NCBI GenBank assembly: GCA_020205615.1
Contig: JAINUW010000625.1
Location: 248,001 to 312,000, forward strand
DNA length: 64,000 nt
Direction of reading: 5' to 3'
Source of the DNA: Panax quinquefolius
Taxonomy: Eukaryota; Streptophyta; Magnoliopsida; Apiales; Araliaceae
Below are positions 1-11,517 of this stretch, one piece after another. A program made the translations under genes and the position numbers. Below the pieces are notes generated by a model. That model ran no database searches. It saw only the letters and a list, made by a program, of their open reading frames with translations, and was not told the DNA's origin. The stretch's first letter is position 1. Every line of letters begins with the position of its first letter.

Positions 1-184
1 GTCTTTTTCCCATAAAATCCATAACTCTTAATCTATACATCCAAAATTGTCATTTTTGGACACAATTTAAAAACTCATTAAATTATCATTTCAAATTTTT
101 TCAGAATTTTTGAGGTCAAAAAATTACGAATCGCCTTCGCGAAACCCCTTTTAATGAAAATACTATTCACATGAATACGAAGGA
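1..184. other. Unassigned AT-rich stretch
   Basis: There is no ORF, RNA gene or recognisable element end here. It does not clearly match the other family-2 LTR copies, so it is either a diverged part of the LTR that follows or flanking element D sequence. Confidence 0.4.
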
Positions 185-1264
185 TCATTCACCACGCATG
201 TGGTAATCCACATGTATGAGTTATTCCAGAGAATAATAAAGAATGGAATAATGAAGGATTCACCATGCATGCGATAGATCGCACCGGCAAAAAGTTATTC
301 CCAACATAATAATAAATAATGGAACCGGTCCGTGTGATAGCGCATGACGGGATATTAAACGTAATAATAATTAATAGAACCAGTTAAAGGCGTAAATGCA
401 CAAACATGATATTCGACGGGATAATAAATAATGGAACCAGTCCGTAAACGCATGCAGATGGGATATTAAGCAGGATAATAAAGAATGAATATTAGAAGAA
501 TTTCACCATGTATGCGGATTTCGATAAACAAAAGTTATTCCAACATAATAATAAAGAATGGAATAATGAAGAATTTCACCAAGTATAGGTAGTCTCAGAT
601 ACAAAAGTTATTCCAATGAATAATAAATAATAATAATAATATCATTTACGAGTACGACAATTATATCCCCTACCTTAAAAGAAAAGTATTCCGGTGGTAG
701 AATAGGAAATATGCTTAAAGAAAATTGCAGCACTACGCTCAAAGCTTTCTTAAACTCTAAAGAAATACGCCAAGATTATAGAAGAAGAACTCTCTATAGT
801 TTTCTCTCTAGAGTTTACGTGAATTGTAAGAAATAATGAAGGAATGAGCTTCTATTTATAGAAAAATGGATTGCGATAGTAACTAACTCATTGAACGGTC
901 CAGATTGATTTACTTTAATCTCACTGTTCATATTTAAAGAAAAATCTTTTAAATAAAATATAATATATTCTATTTATAATCTAATAAAACGAATAACTTT
1001 ATAAAAGATTTTCTTTGTGCAAATACTATGCAGTACTATGCAAACACTATGCACAATAGAATATAATATATTCTATTTATAGAATAACTTTATAAAAGTA
1101 TTCTGTTTTATATAAAAAGTTTTTCTGTTTTATTACATTAATAATACCAATAAAACAAAACTGGGTGACTTATCACATAAGCATCAATAATCAATACTGT
1201 TCTATTTACCAAAATAGAAAAAAAAAATTGAATACTTTTATTTCATAAAATTCGGGATCTCACA
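185..1264 (-). repeat. Family-2 LTR, minus strand, truncated
   Basis: This is the terminal part of a long terminal repeat of the family that recurs throughout the window. From about 185 it carries the same AT-rich pattern as 15240-16656 and 21880-23249: 'aataataaagaatggaat' blocks, CACGCATG motifs, 'ctatgcaa' runs, and a stretch read on the minus strand as a promoter-like 'tctataaatagaagctcattc'-type segment near 840-870. It ends at 1264 in CTCACA, the complement of the family's TGTGAG start. The other end and any internal region lie outside the window, so solo LTR and full element cannot be told apart. It lies just upstream of the split ORF of element D and probably inserted there. Confidence 0.7.
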
Positions 1265-1556
1265 ATATTCTTATGTTCTCCCATAATCATAAGACTCCTA
1301 AGCTCTCCTCAAAGTTCATACCCACGAATCTCTCCCCTGGCATAAATCTAGGGTTTCTGTTTAGGTTGTGCAGCAATAATTTGGTGGTACGCTCATCAAG
1401 TAATTCACCTGTATTCTCTCTATCATCCGCACAAGGGTCCAAAAAGAGCACGCTCAATCTCCATCTCTTCTTCATCAGCATCTTCCTCCGATAACCAAGA
1501 AGATGACGTCGTGGACCATAGGAAATTAATCAGTTTGGAGGCCCAGCATGACTATT
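1265..1556 (+). pseudogene. Element D ORF, 5' part (putative plant transposon protein), interrupted
   Basis: The last part of this stretch reads a serine- and acid-rich segment (SSSASSSDNQEDD) followed by RKLISLEAQHDY, and then stops at the CACTA-1 insertion. If CACTA-1 and one copy of the ATT duplication are removed, the frame continues directly at 25192 as YRIVAKSFVKERGLLPE. That restored reading is typical of the plant retroelement ORF called 'putative plant transposon protein' (PF20167-like). The start codon is not clear, because the ATG at 1273 is in another frame. The gene belongs to an old LTR element and is not a host gene. Confidence 0.65.
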
Positions 1557-2390
1557 CACTACAAAAAAATGGGGTTTCAGCAACAACTGATTTTCGTTGC
1601 TAAAGGTGCCAAATTTCGTTGCTAAAGGGTTTTGGCAACAACTTTTCTTGTCGTTCGTCTTTTCGTTCAAGAATGAAAGCGTTGCTAATTGTTCCAAGAA
1701 CGAACGATTTTTTTCGTTGCTAAAAGTAATACATTTTGCAATGAAATTTGGCTTTCGACAGAGACATCGATCCTTTAACAACAAAATGTATTGTTGCAGA
1801 ATAATTAAAATGTCGTTGCTAAAACCCCATTTCGTTGCAAAAAGCCCTCGCTAATTGGCAACGAAATGAACTTTTTATTTTGCAACGACCATGTATTTTT
1901 GTTACAATTGACACCATTTTGCAACGACATTTTTCGTTGCGAAGAAATTATGAAAAAATTGTTGCCTAAGCTTACTTTCGTTGCGGAATGTAAACTTTTT
2001 AGCAACGATTTTCGTTGTTGATTATACTATTTGGCAACGACATTATGCTGAATCAGCAATGAAAATGTTTGTTGCTAATTATTTTTCAATAGCAACGAAA
2101 GTCGTCAATTAGCAACGACATTATATGTTGTCGTTTCTTTATATGTGCAACGAAAATTGATATGATTTACAACGATAAAAAATATTATCTTTTATTTAAG
2201 TATTAGCAACAATATCATCTCCGTTGTTATTAGATTAATTTTTCGTTACCAAATATTATATTTTTAATGTCATTAGCAACGAAAATTTATTACTAAATGT
2301 ATAAAAAATCGTTGCTATATTAAAACTTGTTCAATGCTTTGGTAACATTATATTGTTGCCAAATCAAAATTTGACATTCTTTTTGTGTAC
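1557..2390. repeat. CACTA-1 left TIR and subterminal repeats
   Basis: The terminal inverted repeat is followed by about 830 bp of short motifs, TTCGTTGCTAAA, TTTGCAACGAA and GCAACGAC, in both orientations. Dense subterminal repeats of this kind are the binding sites for transposase accessory proteins in the CACTA (En/Spm) superfamily. ORFs predicted here are artefacts of the repeats. Confidence 0.8.
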
Positions 2391-2525
2391 CTGACTGACT
2401 GAATGTCCCCATAGCAAATAATGACAAAAATACAAAAAACTAGAATATTATTAAATTAATAAAATCATCCACTACATAATCATTCATTATCTTTACAATT
2501 AACCATCTAAAGCTACCACAGTTCT

Positions 2526-2651
2526 TCAATCAAAGTATATATCTACATATATAGAGAGAGGACACTTCATAATTTCGTCTCTTGTCTTCCGTAAACGTAG
2601 CACGAAAATTTGATACCCAATATTGTAAGGCATGTCGTAGAAGTAGTCTTC
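2526..2651 (-). pseudogene. Candidate terminal exon, unidentified
   Basis: On the minus strand an acceptor-like TTTTTAAATGTGTAG is followed by an open frame beginning EDYFYDMPYNIGYQIF and ending at a TGA at 2526-2528. I do not recognise the protein. It lies downstream of, and in the same direction as, the ADA2, TGA and PP4R3 exons, so it could be another captured exon or the 3' end of a chimeric gene. There is no proof that it is spliced. Confidence 0.3.
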
Positions 2652-3164
2652 CTACACATTTAAAAATAATAGCAAATCAGGAAAATGAAGCAAATAGGTC
2701 ACCAGAGGCACTTAGTGCCAAAATCAATACACAAAGACAATAGAGTTGCTACGTGGTACTAATGTACACCGTATTGCTCATAAGCAGAAAAAGACATAGG
2801 CAATCACAATATCATTTGCTACAAATCCAAATAGAAAAAGAACCTTTAGTGCGATTATATGATTGCTCTGTTACAAGAAAAAAATTGGAATCTTAATCGA
2901 CCATTTCATGAATTAATAACAGCAATAAATGGCCATGATGGAAAAGCGATAATCTCAATGCACAATGGTTTCATATTGATCCTCAAGTTTGGTCCTGGTT
3001 TATTCCTTGAAGGACCAATCCTTAACCTTAAGGCTAACAAATTAACTGTAATAAGTGGGCTCTTATGGTCAGAAACTTTCCTTATTTTTTGCAAACAATA
3101 TGCATTCATTTAAGTATGAAAATAATTGAGAAACATTGAAGGAGACAAACAAGTGATGGTTTAC

Positions 3165-3387
3165 CTTTTTAAGTAAATACGCAATATTCGCAATTTGAGT
3201 TCACGATTCAAAGATCGTAGTTTGCACTTGAATTCCATGTCTGCGAGCAATTGCTCAACATCATTATCATACTCAATCTCAAATTCGTGCCTTAGTATTG
3301 TAGCGCCACTAAATTCCGTCAAATAAGGCCTGTCATCCCTTAGAATCATTAGCTTTTTCTCTCCAACACTCCTGTCTGCTTGAGAAT
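3165..3387 (-). pseudogene. Captured ADA2-like exon (SAGA coactivator)
   Basis: The minus-strand exon reads ...DDRPYLTEFSGATI, then HEFEIEYDNDVEQLLADMEF, then RELKLRILRIYLKR. This matches the conserved central region of plant ADA2, the adaptor that links GCN5 histone acetyltransferase to transcription factors; in ADA2 the signature is FEIEYDNDAEQLLADMEF followed by a helix ending RIYNKR. The exon has an acceptor (GATGTCAG, before 3387) and a donor (AAAAG/GTAAAC at 3165). No flanking ADA2 exons (ZZ, SANT or SWIRM domains) are present, so this is a fragment. It lies inside CACTA-1 and is most simply a captured copy of a host exon. The segment between the two conserved blocks has diverged. Confidence 0.75.
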
Positions 3388-5161
3388 CTGACATCATACA
3401 GAAAATACACAAGCATTTGTCTTTAGAACTGATAAATACGATTTTACAAATATAAGAAAGAGAATTTATGGCATGTAAACAGCGAAGGAAAATGGCAATG
3501 CAAATTTAGTATGTGAAAACCAAAACAAAGTCGAACTATAATATAAAACCTGAAATTGACACTATATCATGGTAATGTATATACCCTCATGCCAGGTGTG
3601 CAAAATTTTAAAGTCGTCAAGTCCACACTAGGGTAGGCAACAAATTTGCAACCTTGCAGAGGATCCTCTGTCCAATGCACAAGTACAATGATTTGTTCTT
3701 TTTGGGACAAACAACTCAATTATCCAATCTAATGAAATATTGCCTTCTCTCTAAATTATAAAATTAATATTAATCAGTCCAATAGGGATCTAAAATGGGC
3801 TATATGAGTATGGCCACGTGGTCAAGAAACTATACATGGTGAGATGCTCAATGAGATCTCCTGTTGTTATCCTAGGCTCATTCGACATCTATGATCCCCA
3901 TTCCCACTACCAAACATGTAAATGATTAAATTTGGACAATCAGGCACATTTAACAACCGGATTCCAACATAGTTATGCATATGAATATAGAACACAGTAT
4001 TAATATAACTCCAACAAGTTTTATCCTAAAAAATATACAAAGTCAATTAGCATTACTCTTCCCCGTCACCATCATTAGATGAATCTTGTTAATTTATCTT
4101 ATGTATCTTGTTGGACCACACCATAAAAGCTGGAGTCTACATAATAAGGCACATTTAACTATTTGAATTACCTATATGCTCACCATATTACTATATCTCC
4201 AGTAAACATGATCTATCCCCCAATTCAACGTCAGATATTTTAATCTTGTTAATTTGATAATTTATTTATCCTGGCAAAATTTCTAGTGAACTCAGGACTA
4301 TGTATAGCCTGTAACTAATTTGTGACCTAAATATCTCTTTCATCAGTCAAAACTCTTCTTTTATAAATAACTGTCATATCTTTTTATTTTCCAGAAGAAT
4401 AACTTCAAACTAACTTGGTTGACACAATCTAAAATTGCCTTTAACTAAAATCACCTAATTTCTCATATGGTTCTTTTATGACTATAACTTGGCTAGTTGG
4501 CTCTCACACTAAATTTTCCAAATTGTGCGGGATGAAATAGCTTGTGAGCCCATGTATCTAAAATTAAAGTTTAACTACACTCGACCTGTACACATAATAA
4601 TTTTTCTATGAAAGAACATATCAGACCACAAAAACATGGCTAGTCTTAAATATGCTTAGAATTTCTTAATTTAGCAACATAAGACTACAAAACATGGATA
4701 ACTTTATATCAGTCTTGTAGCACTGTTGGAAAATAGCTCGTTTAATTATTCAATCATATCACATTCTGAAGCACCAATGAGTCTCACTTCTACATTATGT
4801 TTTTTTCCATCATTTACATGTGTCCCCTTCTCATACAGAAAAGGAATTATACAAACAGGTCAGAAATTAATCAACTGTTTAGCAATATATGTCATTTCAG
4901 GTTTGTTAATTATCTTAAATTCTACATTCTATTCAATAACAGAGACACTAGGCAACCGACCTTTTCTGAAAGGCAGACTTCTAATAATCTTGCCTGCCAA
5001 ACTATACAAACTAATCATAAAAGGAGCAGCAAACTCTATTTAATTACTTAACCTGAAATAAACCAGAGTATTCACAACCAATTCAAAATTAACTGTTCAT
5101 ATTACTTTGAGTGTTATAATTGGAAGTAATGATCATTGTACCAACTCATCCACCTACAAAC
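3388..5161. other. CACTA-1 interior, no recognised gene
   Basis: This is AT-rich sequence between the captured ADA2 and TGA pieces. ORFs such as 4726-5043 have composition typical of random AT-rich DNA. It may contain intron or flanking DNA co-captured with either gene. Confidence 0.5.
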
Positions 5162-5225
5162 CTGAGTTTACTGCTCCAGAGCACCCAAGAGGACTAGCAT
5201 CTAGTCCACCACCAATATATGCCCC
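5162..5225 (-). pseudogene. Captured TGA-type bZIP factor, downstream exon
   Basis: This 64-nt minus-strand exon has an acceptor CTTCAG at its start and a donor (CTCAG/GTTTG) at its end. It reads GAYIGGGLDASPLGCSGAVNS, minus its last residues in the next exon. It follows in phase from the exon at 5389-5466. In TGA (HBP-1b-like) factors the segment after the leucine zipper is Q/KG-x-Y/F-IGGGLDA..., so this is the next exon of the same gene with the native intron (5226-5388) retained. The DOG1-like domain exons that should follow are absent. Confidence 0.75.
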
Positions 5226-5388
5226 CTGAAGCAGAGAATTTCTGGATTCATTAGATTTTCTCCCTCAAGGAAAAGGTAAAAAAAAATACAGAAAGGAAGG
5301 GAAGTACTTCCCTTAATCACAACAGAATTATTTTAAAATAAACTATAGAAAAAAAAAGGGAGGAGAAATGACTCGATTTTCCTCTTAC

Positions 5389-5466
5389 CTTTTGCCTAGT
5401 TCGTTCAAGCTCATGCTCCAGTTGAAGCAGCTTCAAATGGCTAGTTTCTAACTGCTGAACATAGAC
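5389..5466 (-). pseudogene. Captured TGA-type bZIP factor, leucine-zipper exon
   Basis: This 78-nt (26-codon) minus-strand exon reads VYVQQLETSHLKLLQLEHEL followed by ERTRQK, between an acceptor (TTGTAG) and a donor (GTAAG). The pattern AYVQQLE-x-S-R-x-K-L-x-Q-L-E-x-E-L-x-R-A/T-R-Q is diagnostic of the zipper of plant TGA bZIP factors, which bind as-1 elements and partner NPR1 in defence signalling. The basic DNA-binding region, encoded by the exon before, is absent. A dimerisation-only fragment could in principle act as a dominant-negative partner if translated. That is inference. Confidence 0.8.
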
Positions 5467-5645
5467 CTACAATCATAATCAGATATCTTAGTAATTGAAA
5501 ATAAAATAATATTGACAACTGCAGTAATGATGATTAAAAATTAATGAATTTATGTCAAAGATAAAAAAAAATCGCATGTCTTAACTAGAGTTATTGAGAA
5601 TATATAAATAATTTTAAAATAAGTTGAATATTTATAATTTATAGG

Positions 5646-5686
<41 letters not shown>

Positions 5687-7035
5687 GAATTAATTATAGT
5701 GCAAATTAAATAATTTGCAATCAAATATCTAAAGAGCTGAATTGCAAATTAACTTGTAATAATTAGGTGATAGACAAGTGAAAGGCGAAGAATGAAAGAA
5801 AAACATAATATACTTATTTAAATATAACAACTCGAAAACAAAATGTGGTAGTTATATTCATATAAATTTAGATTTGGTTCCATGTTTGAATTTTTAGCAC
5901 TAAACTAGATACTAGAGAATTAAAGACTAATAATCAATCCATCCACCCTCCAATGGTAGTGGATTAGTAAATAATAGTACGTAATCAAATATTGAGAGAC
6001 CATAAGCTTTCCACATGATCACATACACCTGTGACGGTACAATTATATGGATTCAAATCTTTTGGCAACTCGGAAATCTCAATCTTCCTAACACAATTTA
6101 AGCTTTCCACATGATCACATACACCTGTGTTGTTGATAATATTTTGTTCATAAACATGACCTGACCTTAACTGATCTCATCTCATCTCTTGAGAATAAAC
6201 AAGGGTACCAATTAGCTTATTTTTGGGTTTGGGTAAACGGACCGGGGGTGCCAAGGGAGAAGTGAAACCGGGCTGGACTGAACCCGGCTGTATAAGGTGA
6301 AGAAATAAGTATTGTGGCATAAACCAAAAAAACATCTCAACCAATTACACTATTTAACACAACACAATGTCAGTAAAATCATTTCACTTGCATATATTAC
6401 CCCCAAAAAAATACATGAAATTAATATTATCTACGGATTTGGAGGACGGAATACCAATACCTCAGCTCTTGCCCCATGTGTACACCTACACATTTACACC
6501 TCAACAAAGCTAACAAATTTAAAGGGGTATATAAAATTGATAATAATCCAGTCAAAGCACAGAGTAAACTATCACATATGTCGAGTCATAAATCATGCGA
6601 CGAGTAATGAGTTGATATATTCAACACTCAACAGTGAACAAACAATGACTAATAGTCATTTCCCAACCATGATGCAAGTTGAAACTCCTTGCAATAAGTT
6701 TTGCATTGAAACCCAACTAAATATAGTAATGCATGCTTCCCTGCCTGTTTTATGCACATATAGAATCCTTCGTTTCTGCTTATGCATACAAAATTACATT
6801 ACTTGAGCCCATATATAACCAACATATCAAAAAATATAGTTTAAAGAGGGCTTTACTACAATTTTTTACAAGTAATTTTAATACACATTAGCAAGTAATC
6901 CTTTCAATTTACTTACTTCTTTGAGAAGAAGTGATTATACATTATACTACTTCAGCCACTACCCAAACAAACAGGGTATTAGTTAACTAAACTATATGAT
7001 AGCGAGGAGTTGTATAATGTGAAAGCACTACTTAC
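5467..7035. other. CACTA-1 interior, no recognised gene; (AT)n tract and short duplication
   Basis: A perfect AT dinucleotide run lies at about 5651-5683, outside this gene-free block's repeats. A segment of about 30 bp, beginning AAGCTTTCCACATGATCACA, occurs twice (about 6004-6033 and 6101-6130). The 164-codon ORF at 6312-6806 resembles no family I know and has AT-driven composition, so I do not call it a gene. Confidence 0.5.
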
Positions 7036-7097
7036 AGCACTAGAGGACACCAAGGCCCAACATCTTGCTCTACCCATATGAGGAAGTCCCTCAACAG
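7036..7097 (-). pseudogene. Candidate captured exon, unidentified
   Basis: This 62-nt minus-strand segment is bounded by an acceptor (TTCCTAG) and a donor (GTGCT/GTAAG) and is open in two frames (AVEGLPHMGRARCWALVSSS or LLRDFLIWVEQDVGPWCPLV). Its base composition is clearly richer than its surroundings, as for the other captured exons. I do not recognise the source gene. Confidence 0.35.
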
Positions 7098-7884
7098 CTA
7101 GGAAAGACAAATAACTTTTTACAAATTGGCATTAAAAACTAAATGTTTTATAAGTGGCAAATCAAGTTTAGAAAAGCACATAGTAAACCCAATGATATAT
7201 CGTTTGTTTTTTTGGAAAATAAACACAATGATATATTATGCCATAAAAAAGCCTCATTAAATGAAACAGAGAAAGAATGCCACCACAGATCAGTGTCTAT
7301 ATACGAATAACTGGCGAAAGAAGGACAATAACATTGAGATCAAGTAACGGAAGTGATATTGGCTATTAGAATTAAGACCTTGTTAATATAAAATTCATTT
7401 TGTTGGACTTAACTTCACTCTCTTGTCCGTGTTCAATATGCTTGGAGATAGCAGCAACGACATTTAGCTGAATTTGGATTTTTGAACCGAAAAAAACATC
7501 AACCCCTTAGAGATAAAGTTTGCATTTCAATATGCTTAGAGATAAAGTTTGTTTTTCTAACAAGCACAATTGTTTGATCTTGAAAACTATATATATTATA
7601 CTACAAAAAGACAACCCATAAAGTAGCATCAGACCTTGTTACAGAACTTGGACACGACTCACAAGTAATCCACTAATAACGGATAAAAACAAATGCTAAG
7701 AATTTCAAATAGAGTACTAAGTCAAACAGGTTACCACTTAATACCAAAATATTTCAAATGTAATTATGTCATTAACCATGTTTGCCTATATTTGTCCAAC
7801 AAGTACTCGCCTGTTCTTCAGATATATAGTCACTCAGATCAGCAAATGAATTTCTCTCACCAAAAAACAAATGAATTAACTTAC

Positions 7885-7999
7885 CTTGCGTGAGATGACA
7901 GTTCGGACAAACCGAACAGAGGCTACGACAAGGTACTTTTCCCTACTTCGAGTCATAAATAAAAATTTATCAATTACATTATTAAGAAGAAAGTTGCAC
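7885..7999 (-). pseudogene. Captured PP4R3/SMEK-like exon (second of two)
   Basis: The minus-strand exon starts after TTTGTTTGCAG and ends at CGCAAG/GTAAG. It reads CNFLLNNVIDKFLF, then MTRSREKYLVVASVRFVRTV, then ISRK. This is the armadillo-like SMK-1 region of protein phosphatase 4 regulatory subunit 3 (suppressor of MEK1), which targets PP4 to its substrates. It continues in phase from the exon at 8093-8298 across a short intron (8000-8092). The exons encoding the PH-like EVH1 domain and the rest of the repeats are missing, so it cannot give a full PP4R3. Confidence 0.8.
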
Positions 8000-8092
8000 C
8001 TGCAAACAAAAATTGAAATGCGCATTTAATCAATTATAATTTTAATACAACTGATCAAAAATAGATGAACGTTCAAGCAACAAGATGATTAC

Positions 8093-8298
8093 TTTATTCT
8101 ATATGGATGGTGCAAAATGCAAAAGCAAAGGAGATCACATATGTTTATAAGTATTTCAGGCTTCACTCTAGTTTGATTCTCCAGACTTCTAGAGCCAACA
8201 GATTTATGAGCTGGACCACTCTAAGAGCATGATGATGTTATCACGTCAATTAGTTGACACAAGTGCTTCTCATAGAAAATCTCAATGATTGTATCTCT
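8093..8298 (-). pseudogene. Captured PP4R3/SMEK-like exon (first of two) with premature stop
   Basis: The minus-strand exon begins RDTIIEIFYEKHLCQLIDVI and TSSC, continues SGPAHKSVGSRS and ENQTRVKPEILINI, and ends CDLLCFCILHHPYRIK. Acceptor (TTTCGCAG) and donor (AATAAA/GTAATC) are intact, and the split lysine codon joins the next exon in phase. The order matches the SMK-1 domain of PP4R3. One in-frame TAG follows TSSCS, so the copy is not under selection as PP4R3. Because two exons and their intron are collinear, capture was at the DNA level and not through a processed mRNA. Confidence 0.8.
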
Positions 8299-8305
8299 CT
8301 GCGAA

Positions 8306-9386
8306 AGAATGAAATAAGATCAAACAATCAACATGTATAAATGATTAAATGAGAACTACCAACTAAGCACCACGTGAAAGGAGCACAGGGATGAAAAGAG
8401 ATTCACTCTTGCATACTAATGTAACTGGGACAAGTATTCACATACCCAAGTGAAGTTCAAGAAACAACCCAGCTGGTTGAAAAACTACATTCACAGTCCC
8501 CCAACACTCATATTTTATTACTATGTTATAAAACTCGATCAAAATCAACATGGCAATAGAAAAAATGGTCTGTAATCCTTATATACTTGCTTGGGAGACT
8601 TATTGTGGAACAAAACCTCCAGCAGTATTGACCATCGTTAGCGGTAGCGGCCTAGGTTTTAGAAGTTTTCTTTTTACTCGATATCGGTTTTGGTATAGGG
8701 CGATACGCAGTGTTACTAGTTAGCGCTTCAAAAAGTTCTAAAAAATTTATGGAAAAATTCTAAATAATTTCAGCAACAATATGGATCAAATATATAAAAA
8801 CATAAAACACTATCTAGTATACATAGCATAGTCCAAATGATAATAAAGGCATCTCGCAAACTTGTCCAATACTAAATTGTTGAATAGTTGAATAATAAGT
8901 TTTTACAACACTAACAATGAAAACTTATTAACTCTTTCTGGAGCATTAAAAATATATTGGCTTGCTCAGACAAGTCTACCTCAACGCGTACATGTAAAAC
9001 AATGATAGTTTTAGATAGATTATTTGCCTTCACAACTTCATTTGCCTAATAAAACATTCTCAGATAATTAATGTCAAACCCTAATAGCAATTCCCACGTT
9101 GAAATTTCCACCAGATAAACAATTGGATTTGTAATTTTTTACTCTCAATAATCTATTCCTTAACAGAAAGCTAAAATTACACTATGCCCATCAGTGAGCT
9201 TGAAACTTTCATGCAAAGCAAATTAGTCTGAAAAACGGAGCATACTCGCACCATTGACTTTAACTAGTAAAAAAGAAGGGTTCCAAATTGAGAAAAAGAA
9301 TAGAAATTAACCGGAAGTTACAATTTGTGAGAAATCTAATAAGTTTTCTATAACAAGCTATTACAGAAATTTATGGTATAACATAC
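8306..9386. other. CACTA-1 interior, no recognised gene
   Basis: AT-rich sequence with no protein similarity that I can recognise. It lies between the PP4R3 exons and the candidate first exon. Confidence 0.4.
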
Positions 9387-9617
9387 CAGCGGCAATTTGA
9401 GAGCTGAGAGTTTCAATTTGAGAGAGGACAACTTCTATTTCAGAGAAGAGAGTTTCAATTTCGAGAGCAGTGGCAAGGCAGCGACGACAGCAAGGTAGCG
9501 GCGGTGGCAAGGTAGGGAGACAAGGCGGCGACAAGATATAGATCTACAAGGCACCTTGGAGAGAGCGGAGGGTTTTGGGTTAGGCCAGAGACAAAGCGAG
9601 AGAGATCTTTGTTTCAT
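9387..9617 (-). CDS. Candidate 5' exon of the CACTA-1 chimeric gene
   Basis: On the minus strand an ATG at 9617-9615 opens a frame (MKQRSLSLCLWPNPKPSALS...) that stays open to 9435. Another frame stays open to a donor-like GCTG/GTATG at 9387. The region is GC-rich (CGGCGGTGG-type repeats), unlike the surrounding AT-rich DNA, and looks like a 5' leader or first exon. It is the most upstream of the co-oriented exon-like pieces, so it could supply the start of a chimeric transcript. I recognise no domain and the call is weak. Confidence 0.3.
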
Positions 9618-10035
9618 GCGACTGTTCCAAAGAAAGGAGTGATAATATTTAAGAAAAAAACTCTTTTAAAAGTAATATTATATGTAAAATTATTATTTCA
9701 AAAAGTTAAACATAAATCCAAATTTAAATTTTAGGATATTATAAATTAATTATAACAAACTAAAATATAACTTTTTTATTTTTATCATTTGTAATATTTT
9801 CTACAAAAAGAGTCATAATTATTATAATTTTGTTTATTGTTAATTTACAATATTTTAAAATTTAAATTATTGCAACTTAATATTTTAATAAGGCTCAAAT
9901 CATATCCCCTCCGGAATTAGCAAAAATAAAAAGTTAACTCTTTTTGTATAATATATGAGTATTTTTTTTGGTATTTGTACGTACTCTATTCCACAAAAGC
10001 GCGTCGCTATCTTCATTCTTTTTTATTTTTATTTT
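9618..10035. other. AT-rich spacer in CACTA-1
   Basis: Very AT-rich sequence between the putative first exon and the family-2 LTR fragment. If the minus-strand exons are transcribed, their promoter would lie here. I see no convincing promoter motif. Confidence 0.4.
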
Positions 10036-11112
10036 TTAGTATGATTATGGCTATGGATTCTCTTCGGCCAAGGGTGTAAAGAGGAATTGTTTTATAGCAT
10101 GATCAGGACCGTTGATAAAAACACGATTATCTTTGACTCGTAGTGCGAAAATGGACAGGTGTATGACATGATCATGACCACTAGTGATACTAACGAATAT
10201 CCTCGTCAGAAGGTACGTGGATAATTCAATGATGTGATCAGCGGTGATCATGACCATTAGTTAACAAATTGAATGTCTTTGGCCATAGTGTAATCGACAT
10301 GCAATTGATTGGTATGATCATGATTATTGGTTTTATAGTTGAATATCTTTGCCAGTATAAAAAGATAGACAACCGATTAGTATGATCATTGTTATTACAT
10401 TTGAATATCTTCACCTTTAGGGTAAGGATATCGAGTAAACGCTCTATTAAGCCTTTGTGGCAAGAAGGAACCTGTTAATTCACATTATTATAAATATGAA
10501 TTGTGAATTTAACTAACATCTTTGGTGGTTCGGTGAAGACAAGTGATGAAAGTTCTATTTGGTTTCGAGTATAACAAAGAACCGTTGATGAGTAAAGTAC
10601 ATGAATAAAATATCAACGATGGATTTTTAATCTAGAAGAGATAGTAGATATTATGTTCTACTTGACTCTTCTAATGGATTGCTTGTTCATCAGTAGTTAA
10701 ACTTGATGTCTCGTTATATTTTATCGGTTTAACACCGTTGAAGGCTAACGATAAATTATTCTCGCATTATCTTAGTCATGATAATTTTATCGGGCTAGTT
10801 GAGCTCGCCCTTTGTTTCACCGTTTCTTCTTGAAATGAGAACGAATTTGAGACTAATCGGGAATGGAGTGATGGTCCGGATGATAAGATTAGTAGTCCTC
10901 ACTATTCGTGAAATAGTGTGATAATAAATGTAATGAGGACCCATTGAGTTTGTATATTGTCTAGATGACAATATTTGTATTAAAACTCACAAAGATATGT
11001 TTTGTCGTATTTTTTACGCATCGTTGTATAATTAGTTTATATTTCAGTATTATGTACCACGATATCATGTACCCAAGATGGGTGATGTATATCTAATTTT
11101 GGGGGCGTCACA
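10036..11112 (+). repeat. Family-2 LTR fragment, plus strand, 3' part only
   Basis: This aligns by eye with the 3' half of the family-2 LTRs (for example 36945-37601 and 44290-44969). It shares the 'tatgattatggctatggatt' start, repeated 'gtagtgca' motifs, the 'cgttaaaggctaa' block and the terminal GGGGGCGTCACA at 11112. The first half of the LTR is missing, so it is truncated. Confidence 0.75.
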
Positions 11113-11272
11113 TATGTATTTTTACAACTTTAAATGGTTGTGATTTGTTAGTAATTGGTCAATATTTTTTATTTTTACTTTTTATAAATAAATTGAATAA
11201 ATTGTTTATTAGGTGATTGACATTCGAATTCAGATATTTGAATAATTTGTTTATTCGAATAAAAAATGGAAA

Positions 11273-11335
11273 CGAATATGTTCCGCATTTGGACATAATT
11301 TTTAAATACTAAATACAAATATTTTTTGACAATTC
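11273..11335 (+). repeat. 63-bp direct repeat, copy 1
   Basis: This segment starts CGAATATGTTCCGCATTTGG and ends TTTTGACAATTC. It recurs in the same orientation at 24463-24525 with a single base difference. The pair brackets about 13 kb that includes the inverted arms and the nested LTR elements. Confidence 0.85.
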
Positions 11336-11517
11336 AAACTGAGCCCCTTTCTATTCAAAAATTTGGACTTTGAACCCCCAGGCCCAACATGTACGTTGAC
11401 CCGCTGACGTGGCACACGTGGCAGGTCTGATGTGGTATTTAATATTATAAATTGACACGTGTCCGCTGCTGACGTGGCAGATCTTTTGAATTTTTTCCAA
11501 AAATTGCTTCTACATAG

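Noticed and set aside
4726..5043. 105-codon plus-strand ORF
   Set aside because: Random-like composition in intronic or spacer DNA, no known motif.
6312..6806. 164-codon plus-strand ORF
   Set aside because: No recognisable family, no splice or motif support, AT-driven composition, opposite strand to the captured exons around it.
3165..8298. A native host gene containing the ADA2, TGA and PP4R3 exons
   Set aside because: Exons come from three unrelated genes, are incomplete, include a stop, and lie between CACTA TIRs with a target duplication.
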